From: Hydractinia symbiolongicarpus
Lineage: Eukaryota > Cnidaria > Hydrozoa > Anthoathecata > Hydractiniidae
Direction: 5' to 3'
Assembly (NCBI RefSeq): GCF_029227915.1
Contig: NC_079875.1
Span: 682,001-746,000 of the forward strand
Length of the DNA: 64,000 nt
In this document: piece by piece, positions 38,160 through 49,600 of the stretch
Numbering within the stretch: the stretch's first letter is position 1
How the letters are laid out: each line of letters starts with the position of its first letter
The notes under the pieces: generated by a model
Database searches by the model: none
Seen by the model: only the letters and a program-made list of their open reading frames with translations
Told to the model about the DNA's origin: nothing
Position numbers and translations under genes: made by a program

Positions 38160-39785
38160 CGAACGATTTTTTAAATTATATTTTCACCACTAAAACGCAT
38201 GAGACTTGTAGTTTTCAAAAATGTTTTCATTTTTGATGAGACGCTGAATGAAAGAAGTTTAATCGCCGGCAAACAAAAAACCTGCAATTTCCCGTAAATC
38301 CCAGACTCGGCCCGTATAGTCAAAAGTATACAAAGAAAGTACCCAGGGTGGAAACTCATTTCCCGAAAGATTTTTTAAATTATTATTTCACCACTAAAGC
38401 CCATGAGACTTGTAGTTTTTAAAAATGTTTTCATTTTTGATGAGACGCTGAATAAAAGAAGTTTAATCGCCGGCAAACGTAAACTCACCATTTCCCGTAA
38501 AAACCCCGGACTCGGCCCGTATAATCAAAAGTATACAAAGAAAGTACCCAGGGAGTAAACTCATTTCCCGAACGATTTTTTAAATTATTTTTCACCACTA
38601 AAACGCATGAGACTTGTAGTTTTCAAAAATGTTTTCATTTTTGATGAGACGCTGAATAAAAGAAGTTTAATCGCAGGCAAACGAAAACCTGCGATTTCCC
38701 GTAAATCCCGGACTCGGCCCGTATAGTCAAAAGTATACAAACAAAGTACCCAGGGTGTAAACTCATTTCCAGAACGATTTTTTAAATTATTATTTCACCA
38801 CTAAAGCCCATGAGACTTGTAGTTTTTAAAAATGTTTTCATTTTTGATGAGACGCTGAATAAAAGAAGTTTAATCGCCGGCAAACGAAAACTCGCCATTT
38901 CCTGTAAACCGCGGACTCATCCCGTATACTCAAAAGTATACAAAGAAAGTACCCAGGGAGTAAACTCATTTCCCGAACGATTTTTTAAATTATATTTTCA
39001 CCACTAAAACGCATGAGACTTGTAGTTTTCAAAAATGTTTTCATTTTTGATGAGACGCTGAATGAAAGAAGTTTAATCGCCGGCAAACAAAAAACCTGCA
39101 ATTTCCCGTAAATCCCAGACTCGGCCCGTATAGTCAAAAGTATACAAAGAAAGTACCCAGGGTGGAAACTCATTTCCCGAAAGATTTTTTAAATTATTAT
39201 TTCACCACTAAAGCCCATGAGACTTGTAGTTTTTAAAAATGTTTTCATTTTTGATGAGACGCTGAATAAAAGAAGTTTAATCGCCGGCAAACGAAAACTC
39301 ACCATTTCCCGTAAAAACCCCGGACTCGGCCCGTATAATCAAAAGTATACAAAGAAAGTACCCAGGGAGTAAACTCATTTCCCGAACGATTTTTTAAATT
39401 ATTTTTTCACCACTAAAACGCATGAGACTTGTAGTTTTCACAAATGTTTTCATTTTTGATGAGACGCTGAATAAAAGAAGTTTAATCGCAGGCAAACGAA
39501 AACCTGCGATTTCCCGTAAATCCCGGACTCGGCCCGTATAGTCAAAAGTATACAAACAAAGTACCCAGGGTGTAAACTCATTTCCAGAACGATTTTTTAA
39601 ATTATTATTTCACCACTAAAGCCCATGAGACTTGTAGTTTTTAAAAATGTTTTCATTTTTGATGAGACGCTGAATAAAAGAAGTTTAATCGCCGGCAAAC
39701 GAAAACTCGCCATTTCCTGTAAACCGCGGACTCATCCCGTATACTCAAAAGTATACAAAGAAAGTACCCAGGGAGTAAACTAATT
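38160..39785. repeat. Four-unit tandem duplication, offset 814 bp
   Basis: Both copies contain AAACAAAAAACCTGCAATTTC (one extra A), CCCAGACTCGG, GGTGGAAACTC, CGAAAGATTTTTT, the GTAAAAACCCCGG unit, TCGCAGGCAAACG, AACAAAGTACCC and GCGGACTCATCCCG. The last is shared by these two copies, while related units elsewhere read ACTCGTCCCG. The extra bases explain 814 rather than 812 bp. Confidence 0.83.
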
Positions 39786-41857
39786 TCCCAAACGATTTTT
39801 TAAATTATTATTTTACCACTAAAGCCCATGAGACTTGTAGTTTTTAAAAATGTTTTCATTTTTGATGAGACGCTGAATAAAAGAAGTTTAATCGCCGGCA
39901 AACGAAAACCTGCGATTTCCCGTAAATCCCGGACTCAGCCCGTATAGTCAAAAGTATACAAAGAAAGTACCCAGGGAGTAAACTAATTTCCCAAACGATT
40001 TTTTAAATTTTTATTTTACCACTAAAACGCATGAGACTTGTAGTTTTTAAAAATGTTTTCATTTTTGATGAGACGCTTAAGGAAAGAGGTTTAATCGCAA
40101 GCAAACGAAAACCCGCCATTTCCTGTAAACCGCGGACTCGTCCCGTATACTCAAAAGTATACAAAGAAAGTACCCAGGGAGTAAACTAATTTCCCAAACG
40201 ATTTTTTAAATTATTATATTACCACTAAAGCCCTTGAGACTTGTAGTTCTTAAAAATGTTTTCATATTTGATGAGACGCTGAATAAAAGAAGTTTAATCG
40301 CCGGCAAACGAAAACCTGCGATTTCCCGTAAATCGCGGACTCAGCCCGTATAGTCAAAAGTATACAAAGAAAGTACCCAGGGAGTAAACTAATTTCCCAA
40401 ACGATTTTTTAAATTATTATTTTACCACTAAAACGCATGAGACTTGTAGTTTTTAAAAATGTTTTCATTTTTGATGAGACGCTTAAGGAAAGAGGTTTAA
40501 TCGCAAGCAAACGAAAACCCGCCATTTCCCGTAAACCCCGGACTCGACCTGTATAATCGAAAGCATACAAAGAAAGTACCCAGGGAGTAAACTCATTTCC
40601 CCAACGATTTTTTAAATTATTTTTTCACCACTAAAACGCATGCGACTTGTAGTTTTCAAAAATGTTTTCATTTTTGATGAGACGCTGAATAAAAGAAGTT
40701 TAATCGCCGGCAAACGAAAACCTGCGATTTCCCGTAAATCCCGGACTCGGCCCGTATAGTCAAAAGTATACAAAGAAAGTGCCCAGGGTGTAAACTCATT
40801 TCCCGAACGATTTTTTAAATTATTTTTTCACCACTAAAACCCATGAGACTTGTAGTTTTTAAAAATGTTTTCATTTTTGATGAGACGCTAAATAAAAGAA
40901 GTTTAATCACCGGCAAACGAAAACCTGCGATTTCCCGTAAATCCCGGACTCGGCCCGTATAGTCAAAAGTATACAAAGAAAGTACCCAGGGTGTAAACTC
41001 ATTTCCCGAACGATTTTTTAAATTATTTTTTTACCACTAAAACGCATGAGACTTGTAGTTTTCAGAAATGTTTTCATTTTTGATGAGACGCTTAATGAAA
41101 ATGGTTTAATCGCCGGCAAACGAAAACCCGCGATTTCCCGTAAATCCCGGGCTTGGCCAGTATAGTCGAATGTATACAAAGAAAGTACCATGTGAGTAAA
41201 CTCATTTCCAAAACGATTTTTCAAATTATCTTTTCACCACTAAAACGCTTGAGACTTGTATTTTTCAAAAATGTTTTCATTTTTGATGAGACGCGGAATT
41301 AAAGAAGTTTAATCGCACGCAAACGAAAACCGGCCATTTCCCGTAAACCCCGGACTCGGCCCGCATAGTCAAAAGTATACAAAGAAAGTACCCAGGGAGT
41401 AAACTCATTTCCCGAACGATTTTTTAAATTATTTTTTCACCACTAAAACGCATAAGACTTGTAGTTTTCAAAAATGTTTTCATTTCTGATGAGACGCTAA
41501 ATAGAAGAAGTTTAATTGCCGGCAAACGAAAACCCGCGATTTCCCGTAAATCCCGGGCTTGGCCCGTATAGTCAAAAGTATACAAAGATAGTACCCAGGG
41601 AGTAAACTCATTTCCCGAACGATTTTTTAAATTATCTTTTCACCACTAAAACGCATGAGACTTGTAGTTTTTAAAAATGTTTTCATTTTTGATGAGACGC
41701 TTAATGAAAGAGGTTTAATCGTAGGCAAACGAAAACCCGCCATTTCCTGTAAACCCCGGACTCGGCCCGTATAATCGAAAGCATACAAAGAAAGTATACA
41801 GGGAGTAAACTCATTTCCCCAACGATTTTTTAAATTATTTTTTCACCACTAAAACGC

Positions 41858-42060
41858 ATGAGACTTGTAGTTTTCAAAAATGTTTTCATTTTTGATGAGA
41901 CGCTGAATGAAAGAAGTTTAATCGCCGGCAAACGAAAACCTGCGATTTCCCGTAAATCCCGGACTCGGCCCGTATAGTCAAAAGTATACAAAGAAAGTAC
42001 CCAGGGTGTAAACTCATTTCCCGAACGATTTTTTAAATTACTATTTCACCACTAAAGCCC
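41858..42060 (+). repeat. Reference monomer (203 bp), near the common sequence
   Basis: This copy is close to the commonest state, so it serves as a coordinate frame; the start is arbitrary. Landmarks in order: ATGAGACTTG (41858-41867), a hairpin (41874-41895), a second ATGAGAC (41895-41901), GCCGGC (41934-41939), CCCGTAAATCCCGG (41949-41962), GGCCCGTATAG (41967-41977), GTATAC (41984-41989), AAGTACCC (41995-42002), ATTTCCCGAACG (42016-42027), then a T/A tract and CACCACTA before the next unit. Two internal direct repeats are visible: ATGAGAC twice, 37 bp apart, and ATTTCCCG twice, 71 bp apart. They may be traces of an older, shorter repeat or may be chance. Variation among copies falls mainly in AA(A/G)C(G/C)C before ATGAG, in the T tract before CACCACTA, and in the CCCGTAAATCCCGGACTC part. 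Confidence 0.95.
41874..41895. repeat. Conserved 22-bp perfect palindrome (one example of many)
   Basis: Arms TCAAAAATG and CATTTTTGA are exact reverse complements separated by TTTT, giving a nine-base-pair stem. The same element is present in every monomer carrying the GTTTTCAAAAATG form, for example at 489-510. Monomers with GTTTTTAAAAATG keep a seven-base-pair core, AAAAATG with CATTTTT. It could extrude as a cruciform, fold in a transcript, or be a dimeric protein site. None of this can be shown from sequence alone. In the first 37 bases of each unit it is the most obvious structured element. Confidence 0.85.
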
Positions 42061-42450
42061 ATGAGACTTGTAGTTTTTAAAAATGTTTTCATTTTTGATG
42101 AAACGCTGAATAAAAGAAGTTTAATCGCCGGCAAACGAAAACCCCCGACTTCCCGTAAATCCCGGACTCGGCCCGTATAGTCAAAAGTATACAAAGAAAG
42201 TACCCAGGGAGTAAACTCATTTCCCGAACGATTTTTTAAATTATATTTTCACCACTAAAACGCATGAGACTTGTAGTTTTCAAAAATGTTTTCATTTTTG
42301 ATGAGACGCTGAATGAAAGAAGTTTAATCGCCGGCAAACGAAAACCTGCGATTTCCCGTAAATCCCAGACTCGGCCCGTATAGTCAAAAGTATACAAAGA
42401 AAGTACCCAGGGTGGAAACTCATTTCCCGAAAGATTTTTTAAATTATTAT

Positions 42451-44345
42451 TTCACCACTAAAGCCCATGAGACTTAAAGTTTTAAAAAATGTTTTCATTT
42501 TTGATGAGACGCTGAATAAAAGAAGTTTAATCGCCGGCAAACGAAAACTCACCATTTCCCGTAAAAACCCCGGACTCGGCCCGTATAATCAAAAGTATAC
42601 AAAGAAAGTACCCAGGGAGTAAACTCATTTCCCGAACGATTTTTTAAATTATTTTTTCACCACTAAAACGCATGAGACTTGTAGTTTTCAAAAATGTTTT
42701 CATTTTTGATGAGACGCTGAATAAAAGAAGTTTAATCGCCGGCAAACGAAAACCTGCGATTTCCCGTAAATCCCGGACTCGGCCCGTATAGTCAAAAGTA
42801 TACAAACAAAGTACCCAGGGTGTAAACTCATTTCCAGAACGATTTTTTAAATTATTATTTCACCACTAAAGCCCATGAGACTTGTAGTTTTTAAAAATGT
42901 TTTCATTTTTGATGAGACGCTGAATAAAAGAAGTTTAATCGCCGGCAAACGAAAACTCGCCATTTCCTGTAAACCGCGGACTCGTCCCGTATACTCAAAT
43001 GTATACAAAGAAAGTACCCAGGGAGTAAACTAATTTCCCAAACGATTTTTTAAATTATTATTTTACCACTAAAGCCCATGAGACTTGTAGTTTTTAAAAA
43101 TGTTTTCATTTTTGATGAGACGCTGAATAAAAGAAGTTTAATTGCCGGCAAACGAAAACCTGCGATTTCCCGTAAATCGCGGACTCAGCCCGTATAGTCA
43201 AAAGTATACAAAGAAAGTACCCAGGGAGTAAACTAATTTCCCAAACGATTTTTTAAATTATTATTTTACCACTAAAACGCATGAGACTTGTAGTTTTTAA
43301 AAATGTTTTCATTTTTGATGAGACGCTTAAGGAAAGAGGTTTAATCGCAGGCAAACGAAAACCCGCCATTTCCCGTAAACCCCGGACTCGGCCTGTATAA
43401 TCGAAAGCATACAAAGAAAGTACCCAGGGAGTAAACTCATTTCCCCAACGATTTTTTAAATTATTTTTTCACCACTAAAACGCATGAGACTTGTAGTTTT
43501 CAAAAATGTTTTCATTTTTGATAAGACGCTGAATAAAAGAAGTTTAATCGCCGGCAAACGAAAACCTGCGATTTCCCGTAAATCCCGGACTCGGCCCGTA
43601 TAGTCAAAAGTATACAAAGAAAGTGCCCAGGGTGTAAACTCATTTCCCGAACGATTTGTTAAATTATTTTTTCACCACTTAAACCCATGAGACTTGTAGT
43701 TTTTAAAAATGTTTTCATTTTTGATGAGACGCTGAATAAAAGAAGTTTAATCACCGGCAAACGAAAACCTGCGATTTCCCGTAAATCCCGGACTCGGCCC
43801 GTATAGTCAAAAGTATACAAAGAAAGTACCCAGGGTGTAAGCTCATTTCCCGAAAGATTTTTTAAATTATTTTTTCACCACTAAAACGCATGAGACTTGT
43901 AGTTTTCAGAAATGTTTTCATTTTTGATGAGACGCTTAATGAAAGTGGTTTAATCGCCGGCAAACGAAAACCCGCGATTTCCCGTAAATCCCGGGCTTGG
44001 CCAGTATAGTCGAATGTATACAATTAAAGTACCATGTGAGTAAACTCATTTCCAAAACGATTTTTCAAACTATCTTTTCACCACTAAAACGCTTGAGACT
44101 TGTATTTTTCAAAAATGTTTTCATTTTTGATGAGACGCGGAATAAAAGAAGTTTAATCGCTGGCAAACGAAAACCGGCCATTTCCCGTAAACCCCGGACT
44201 CGGCCCGCATAGTCAAAAGTATACAAAGAAAGTACCCAGGGAGTAAACTCATTTCCCGAACGATTTTTTAAATTATTTTTTCACCACTAAAACGCATGAG
44301 ACTTGTAGTTTTCAAAAATGTTTTTATTTTTGATGAGACGCTGAA
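42451..44345. repeat. Nine-unit block, copied at 45,295-47,190 and 61,537-63,430
   Basis: Offset to the second copy is 2,844 bp and to the third about 19,085 bp. Shared markers in order: GTAAAAACCCCGG, AACAAAGTACCC, CGCGGACTCGTCCC, TTAAGGAAAGAGG, a TTGATAAGACG unit, AATCACCGGC, GTGTAAGCTC with CGAAAGATT, GGCCAGTATAG with ACAATTAAAG, and GACGCGGAATAAAAG. The first two copies share ATGTTTTTATTTTTG at the end, which the third lacks. The first and third remain similar to the window edge, past the point where the second diverges. Confidence 0.83.
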
Positions 44346-45289
44346 TAAAAGAAGTTTAATCGCCGGCAAACGAAAACCTGCGATTTCCCGAAAATCCCGG
44401 ACTCGACCCGTATAGTCAAAAGCATACAAAGAAAGTTCCCAGGGTGTAAACTCATTTCCAGAACGATTTTGTAAATTATTTTTTCACCACTAAAACGCAT
44501 AAGACTTGTAGTTTTCAAAAATGTTTTCATTTCTGATGAGACGCTAAATAGAAGAACTTTAAACGCCGGCAAACGAAAACCCGCGATTTCCCGTAAATCC
44601 CGGGCTTGGCCCGTATAGTCAAAAGTATACAAAGATAGTACCCAGGGAGTAAACTCATTTCCCGAACGATTTTTTAAATTATTTTTTCACCACTAAAACG
44701 CATGAGACTTGTAGTTTTTAAAAATGTTTTCATTTTTGATGAGACGCTTAATGAAAGAGGTTTAATCGCAGGCAAACGAAAACCCGCCATTTCCCGTAAA
44801 CCCCGGACTCGGCCCGTATAATCGAAAGCATACAAAGAAAGTACCCAGGGAGTAAACTCATTTCCCCAACGATTTTTTAAATTATTTTTTCACCACTAAA
44901 ACGCATGAGACTTGTAGTTTTCAAAAATGTTTTCATTTTTGATGAGACGCTGAATGAAAGAAGTTTAATCGCCGGCGAACGAAAACCTGCGATTTCCCGT
45001 AAATCCCGGACTCGGCCCGTATAGTCAAAAGTATACAAAGAAAGTACCCAGGGTGTAAACTCATTTCCCGAACGATTTTTTAAATTACTATTTCACCACT
45101 AAAGCCCATGAGACTTGTAGTTTTTAAAAATGTTTTCATTTTTGATGAAACGCTGAATAAAAGAAGTTTAATCGCCGGCAAACGAAAACCCCCGACTTCC
45201 CGTAAATCCCGGACTCGGCCCGTATAGTCAAAAGTATACAAAGAAAGTACCCAGGGAGTAAACTCATTTCCCGAACGATTTTTTAAATT

Positions 45290-48200
45290 ATATTTTCACC
45301 ACTAAAGCCCATGAGACTTGTAGTTTTTAAAAATGTTTTCATTTTTGATGAGACGCTGAATAAAAGAAGTTTAATCGCCGGCAAACGAAAACTCACCATT
45401 TCCCGTAAAAACCCCGGACTCGGCCCGTATAATCAAAAGTATACAAAGAAAGTACCCAGGGAGTAAACTCATTTCCCGAACGATTTTTTAAATTATTTTT
45501 TCACCACTAAAACGCATGAGACTTGTAGTTTTCAAAAATGTTTTCATTTTTCATGAGACGCTGAATAAAAGAAGTTTAATCGCCGGCAAACGAAAACCTG
45601 CGATTTCCCGTAAATCCCGGACTCGGCCCGTATAGTCAAAAGTATACAAACAAAGTACCCAGGGTGTAAACTCATTTCCAGAACGATTTTTTAAATTATT
45701 ATTTCACCACTAAAGCCCATGAGACTTGTAGTTTTTAAAAATGTTTTCATTTTTGATGAGACGCTGAATAAAAGAAGTTTAATCGCCGGCAAACGAAAAC
45801 TCGCCATTTCCTGTAAACCGCGGACTCGTCCCGTATACTCAAATGTATACAAAGAAAGTACCCAGGGAGTAAACTAATTTCCCAAACGATTTTTTAAATT
45901 ATTATTTTACCACTAAAGCCCATGAGACTTGTAGTTTTTAAAAATGTTTTCATTTTTGATGAGACGCTGAATAAAAGAAGTTTAATCGCCGGCAAACAAA
46001 AACCTGCGATTTCCCGTAAATCCCGGACTCAGCCCGTATAGTCAAAAGTATACAAAGAAAGTACCCAGGGAGTAAACTAATTTCCCAAACGATTTTTTAA
46101 ATTATTATTTTACCACTAAAACGCACGAGACTTGTAGTTTTTAAAAATGTTTTCATTTTTGATGAGACGCTTAAGGAAAGAGGTTTAATCACAAGCAAAC
46201 GAAAACCCGCCATTTCCCGTAAACCCCGGACTCGGCCTGTATAATCGAAAGCATACAAAGAAAGTACCCAGGGAGTAAACTCATTTCCCCAACGATTTTT
46301 TAAATTATTTTTTCACCACTAAAACGCATGAGACTTGTAGTTTTCAAAAATGTTTTCATTTTTGATAAGACGCTGAATAAAAGAAGTTTAATCGCCGGCA
46401 AACGAAAACCTGCGATTTCCCGTAAATCCCGGACTCGGCCCGTATAGTCACAAGTATACAAAGAAAGTGCCCAGGGTGTAAACTCATTTCCCGAACGATT
46501 TTTTAAATTATTTTTTCACCACTTAAACCCATGAGACTTGTAGTTTTTAAAAATGTTTTCATTTTTGATGAGACGCTGAATAAAAGAAGTTTAATCACCG
46601 GCAAACGAAAACCCGCGATTTCCCGTAAATCCCGGACTCGGCCCGTATAGTCAAAAGTATACAAAGAAAGTACCCAGGGTGTAAGCTCATTTCCCGAAAG
46701 ATTTTTTAAATTATTTTTTCACCACTAAAACGCATGAGACTTGTAGTTTTCAGAAATGTTTTCATTTTTGATGAGACGCTTAATGAAAGTGGTTTAATCG
46801 CCGGCAAACGAAAACCCGCGATTTCCCGTAAATCCCGGGCTTGGCCAGTATAGTCGAATGTATACAATTAAAGTACCATGTGAGTAAACTCATTTCCAAA
46901 ACGTTTTTTCAAATTATCTTTTCACCACTAAAACGCTTGAGACTTGTATTTTTCAAAAATGTTTTCATTTTTGATGAGACGCGGAATAAAAGAATTTTAA
47001 TCGCTGGCAAACGAAAACCGGCCATTTCCCGTAAACCCCTGACTCGGCCCGCATAGTCAAAAGTATACAAAGAAAGTACCCAGGGAGTAAACTCATTTCC
47101 CGAACGATTTTTTAAATTATTTTTTCACCACTAAAACGCATGAGACTTGTAGTTTTCAAAAATGTTTTTATTTTTGATGAGACGCTGAATAAAAGAAGTT
47201 TAATCGCCGGCAAACGAAAACCCGCCATTTCCCGTAAACCCCGGACTCGGCCCGTATAATCGAAAGCATACAAAGAAAGTACCCAGGGAGTAAACTCATT
47301 TCCCCAACGATTTTTTAAATTATTTTTTCACCACTAAAACGCATGAGACTTGTAGTTTTCAAAAATGTTTTCATTTTTGATGAGACGCTGAATGAAAGAA
47401 GTTTAATCGCCGGCGAACGAAAACCTGCGATTTCCCGTAAATCCCGGACTCGGCCCGTATAGTCAAAAGTATACAAAGAAAGTACCCAGGGTGTAAACTC
47501 AATTCCCGAACGATTTTTTAAATTACTATTTCACCACTAAAGCCCATGAGACTTGTAGTTTTTAAAAATGTTTTCATTTTTGATGAAACGCTGAATAAAA
47601 GAAGTTTAATCGCCGACAAACGAAAACCCCCGACTTCCCGTAAATCCCGGACTCGGCCCGTATAGTCAAAAGTATACAAAGAAAGTACCCAGGGAGTAAA
47701 CTCATTTCCCGAACGATTTTTTAAATTATATTTTCACCACTAAAACGCATGAGACTTGTAGTTTTCAAAAATGTTTTCATTTTTGATGAGACGCTGAATG
47801 AAAGAAGTTTAATCGCCGGCAAACGAAAACCTGCGATTTCCCGTAAATCCCGGACTCGGCCCGTATAGTCAAAAGTATACAAAGAAAGTACCCAGGGTGG
47901 AAACTCATTTCCCGAAAGATTTTTTAAATTATTATTTCACCACTAAAACGCATGAGACTTGTAGTTTTCAAAAATGTTTTCATTTTTGATGAGACGCTGA
48001 ATAAAAGAAGTTTAATCGCGGGCAAACGAAAACCTGCGATTTCCCGTAAATCCCGGACTCGGCCCGTATAGTCAAAAGTATACAAACAAAGTACCCAGGG
48101 TGTAAACTCATTTCCAGAACGATTTTTTAAATTATTATTTCACCACTAAAGCCCATGAGACTTGTAGTTTTTAAAAATGTTTTCATTTTTGATGAGACGC

Positions 48201-49600
48201 TTAATGAAAGAGGTTTAATCGCAGGCAAACGAAAACCCGCCATTTCCCGTAAACCCCGGACTCGGCCCGTATAATCGAAAGCATACAAAGAAAGTACCCA
48301 GGGAGTAAACTCATTTCCCCAACGATTTTTTAAATTATTTTTTCACCACTAAAACGCATGAGACTTGTAGTTTTCAAAAATGTTTTCATTTTTGATGAGA
48401 CGCTGAATGAAAGAAGTTTAATCGCCGGCGAACGAAAACCTGCGATTTCCCGTAAATCCCGGACTCGGCCCGTATAGTCAAAAGTATACAAAGAAAGTAC
48501 CCAGGGTGTAAACTCATTTCCCGAACGATTTTTTAAATTACTATTTCACCACTAAAGCCCATGAGACTTGTAGTTTTTAAAAATGTTTTCATTTTTGAAG
48601 AAACGCTGAATAAAAGAAGTTTAATCGCCGGCAAACGAAAACCCCCGACTTCCCGTAAATCCCGGACTCGGCCCGTATAGTCAAAAGTATACAAAGAAAG
48701 TACCCAGGGAGTAAACTCATTTCCCGAACGATTTTTTAAATTATATTTTCACCATTAAAACGCATGAGACTTGTAGTTTTCAAAAATGTTTTCATTTTTG
48801 ATGAGACGCTGAATGAAAGAAGTTTAATCGCCGGCAAACGAAAACCTGCGATTTCCCGTAAATCCCGGACTCGGCCCGTATAGTCAAAAGTATACAAAGA
48901 AAGTACCCAGGGTGGAAACTCATTTCCCGAAAGATTTTTTAAATTATTATTTCACCACTAAAGCCCATGAGACTTGTAGTTTTTAAAAATGTTTTCATTT
49001 TTAATGAGACGCTGAATAAAAGAAGTTTAATCGCCGGCAAACGAAAACTCGCCATTTCCCGTAAACCCCGGACTCGGCCCGTATAATCAAAAGTATACAA
49101 AGAAAGTACCCAGGGAGTAAACTCATTTCCCGAACGATTTTTTAAATTATTTTTTCACCACAAAACGCATGAGACTTGTAGTTTTCAAAAATGTTTTCAT
49201 TTTTGATAAGACGCTGAATAAAAGAAGTTTAATCGCGGGCAAACGAAAACCTGCGATTTCCCGTAAATCTCGGACTCGGCCCGTATAGTCAAAAGTATAC
49301 AAAGAAAGTACCCAGGGTGGAAACTCATTTCCCGAAAGATTTTTTAAATTATTATTTCACCACTAAAGCCCATGAGACTTGTAGTTTTTAAAAATGTTTT
49401 CATTTTTAATGAGACGCTGAATAAAAGAAGTTTAATCGCCGGCAAACGAAAACTCGCCATTTCCCGTAAACCCCGGACTCGGCCCGTATAATCAAAAGTA
49501 TACAAAGAAAGTACCCAGGGAGTAAACTCATTTCCCGAAGGATTTTTTAAATTGTTTTTTCACCACTAAAACGCATGAGACTTGTAGTTTTCAAAAATGT
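45290..49600. repeat. Satellite domain 7: transition blocks
   Basis: After the 45.3-47.2 kb block, the array returns to units with CCCGTATAATCGAAAGCATAC, then CGGCGAACG, then TTGATGAAACG with CCCCCGACTTCCC, then GGTGGAAACTC. This four- to five-unit series occurs from about 44,700, 47,210, 48,190, 49,810 and 58,340. A TTTTTAATGAGACG variant appears at about 49.0 and 49.4 kb, and again near 57.9 and 59.15 kb. One unit at 49,160 has lost a base in CACCACAAAACGC. Confidence 0.78.

Larger units (their letters stand above)
35740..45290. repeat. Satellite domain 6: 11-, four- and 16-unit repeats
   Basis: New linked markers appear: ACTCACCATTTCCC with GTAAAAACCCCGG (a two- to three-base longer unit), CTCGCCATTTCCTG with CGCGGACTCGTCCCGTATAC, and TTAAGGAAAGAGG with AATCGCAAGC. 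The ACTCACCATTT unit is at 36,251, 38,487, 39,301 and 42,551. About 35,290-36,700 matches 37,526-38,936 (offset 2,236). The block 38,160-38,970 is repeated in tandem at 38,970-39,785 (offset 814, four units). Between 39.8 and 40.8 kb, units with CGCGGACTCG and TTAAGGAAAG alternate. Confidence 0.82.
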
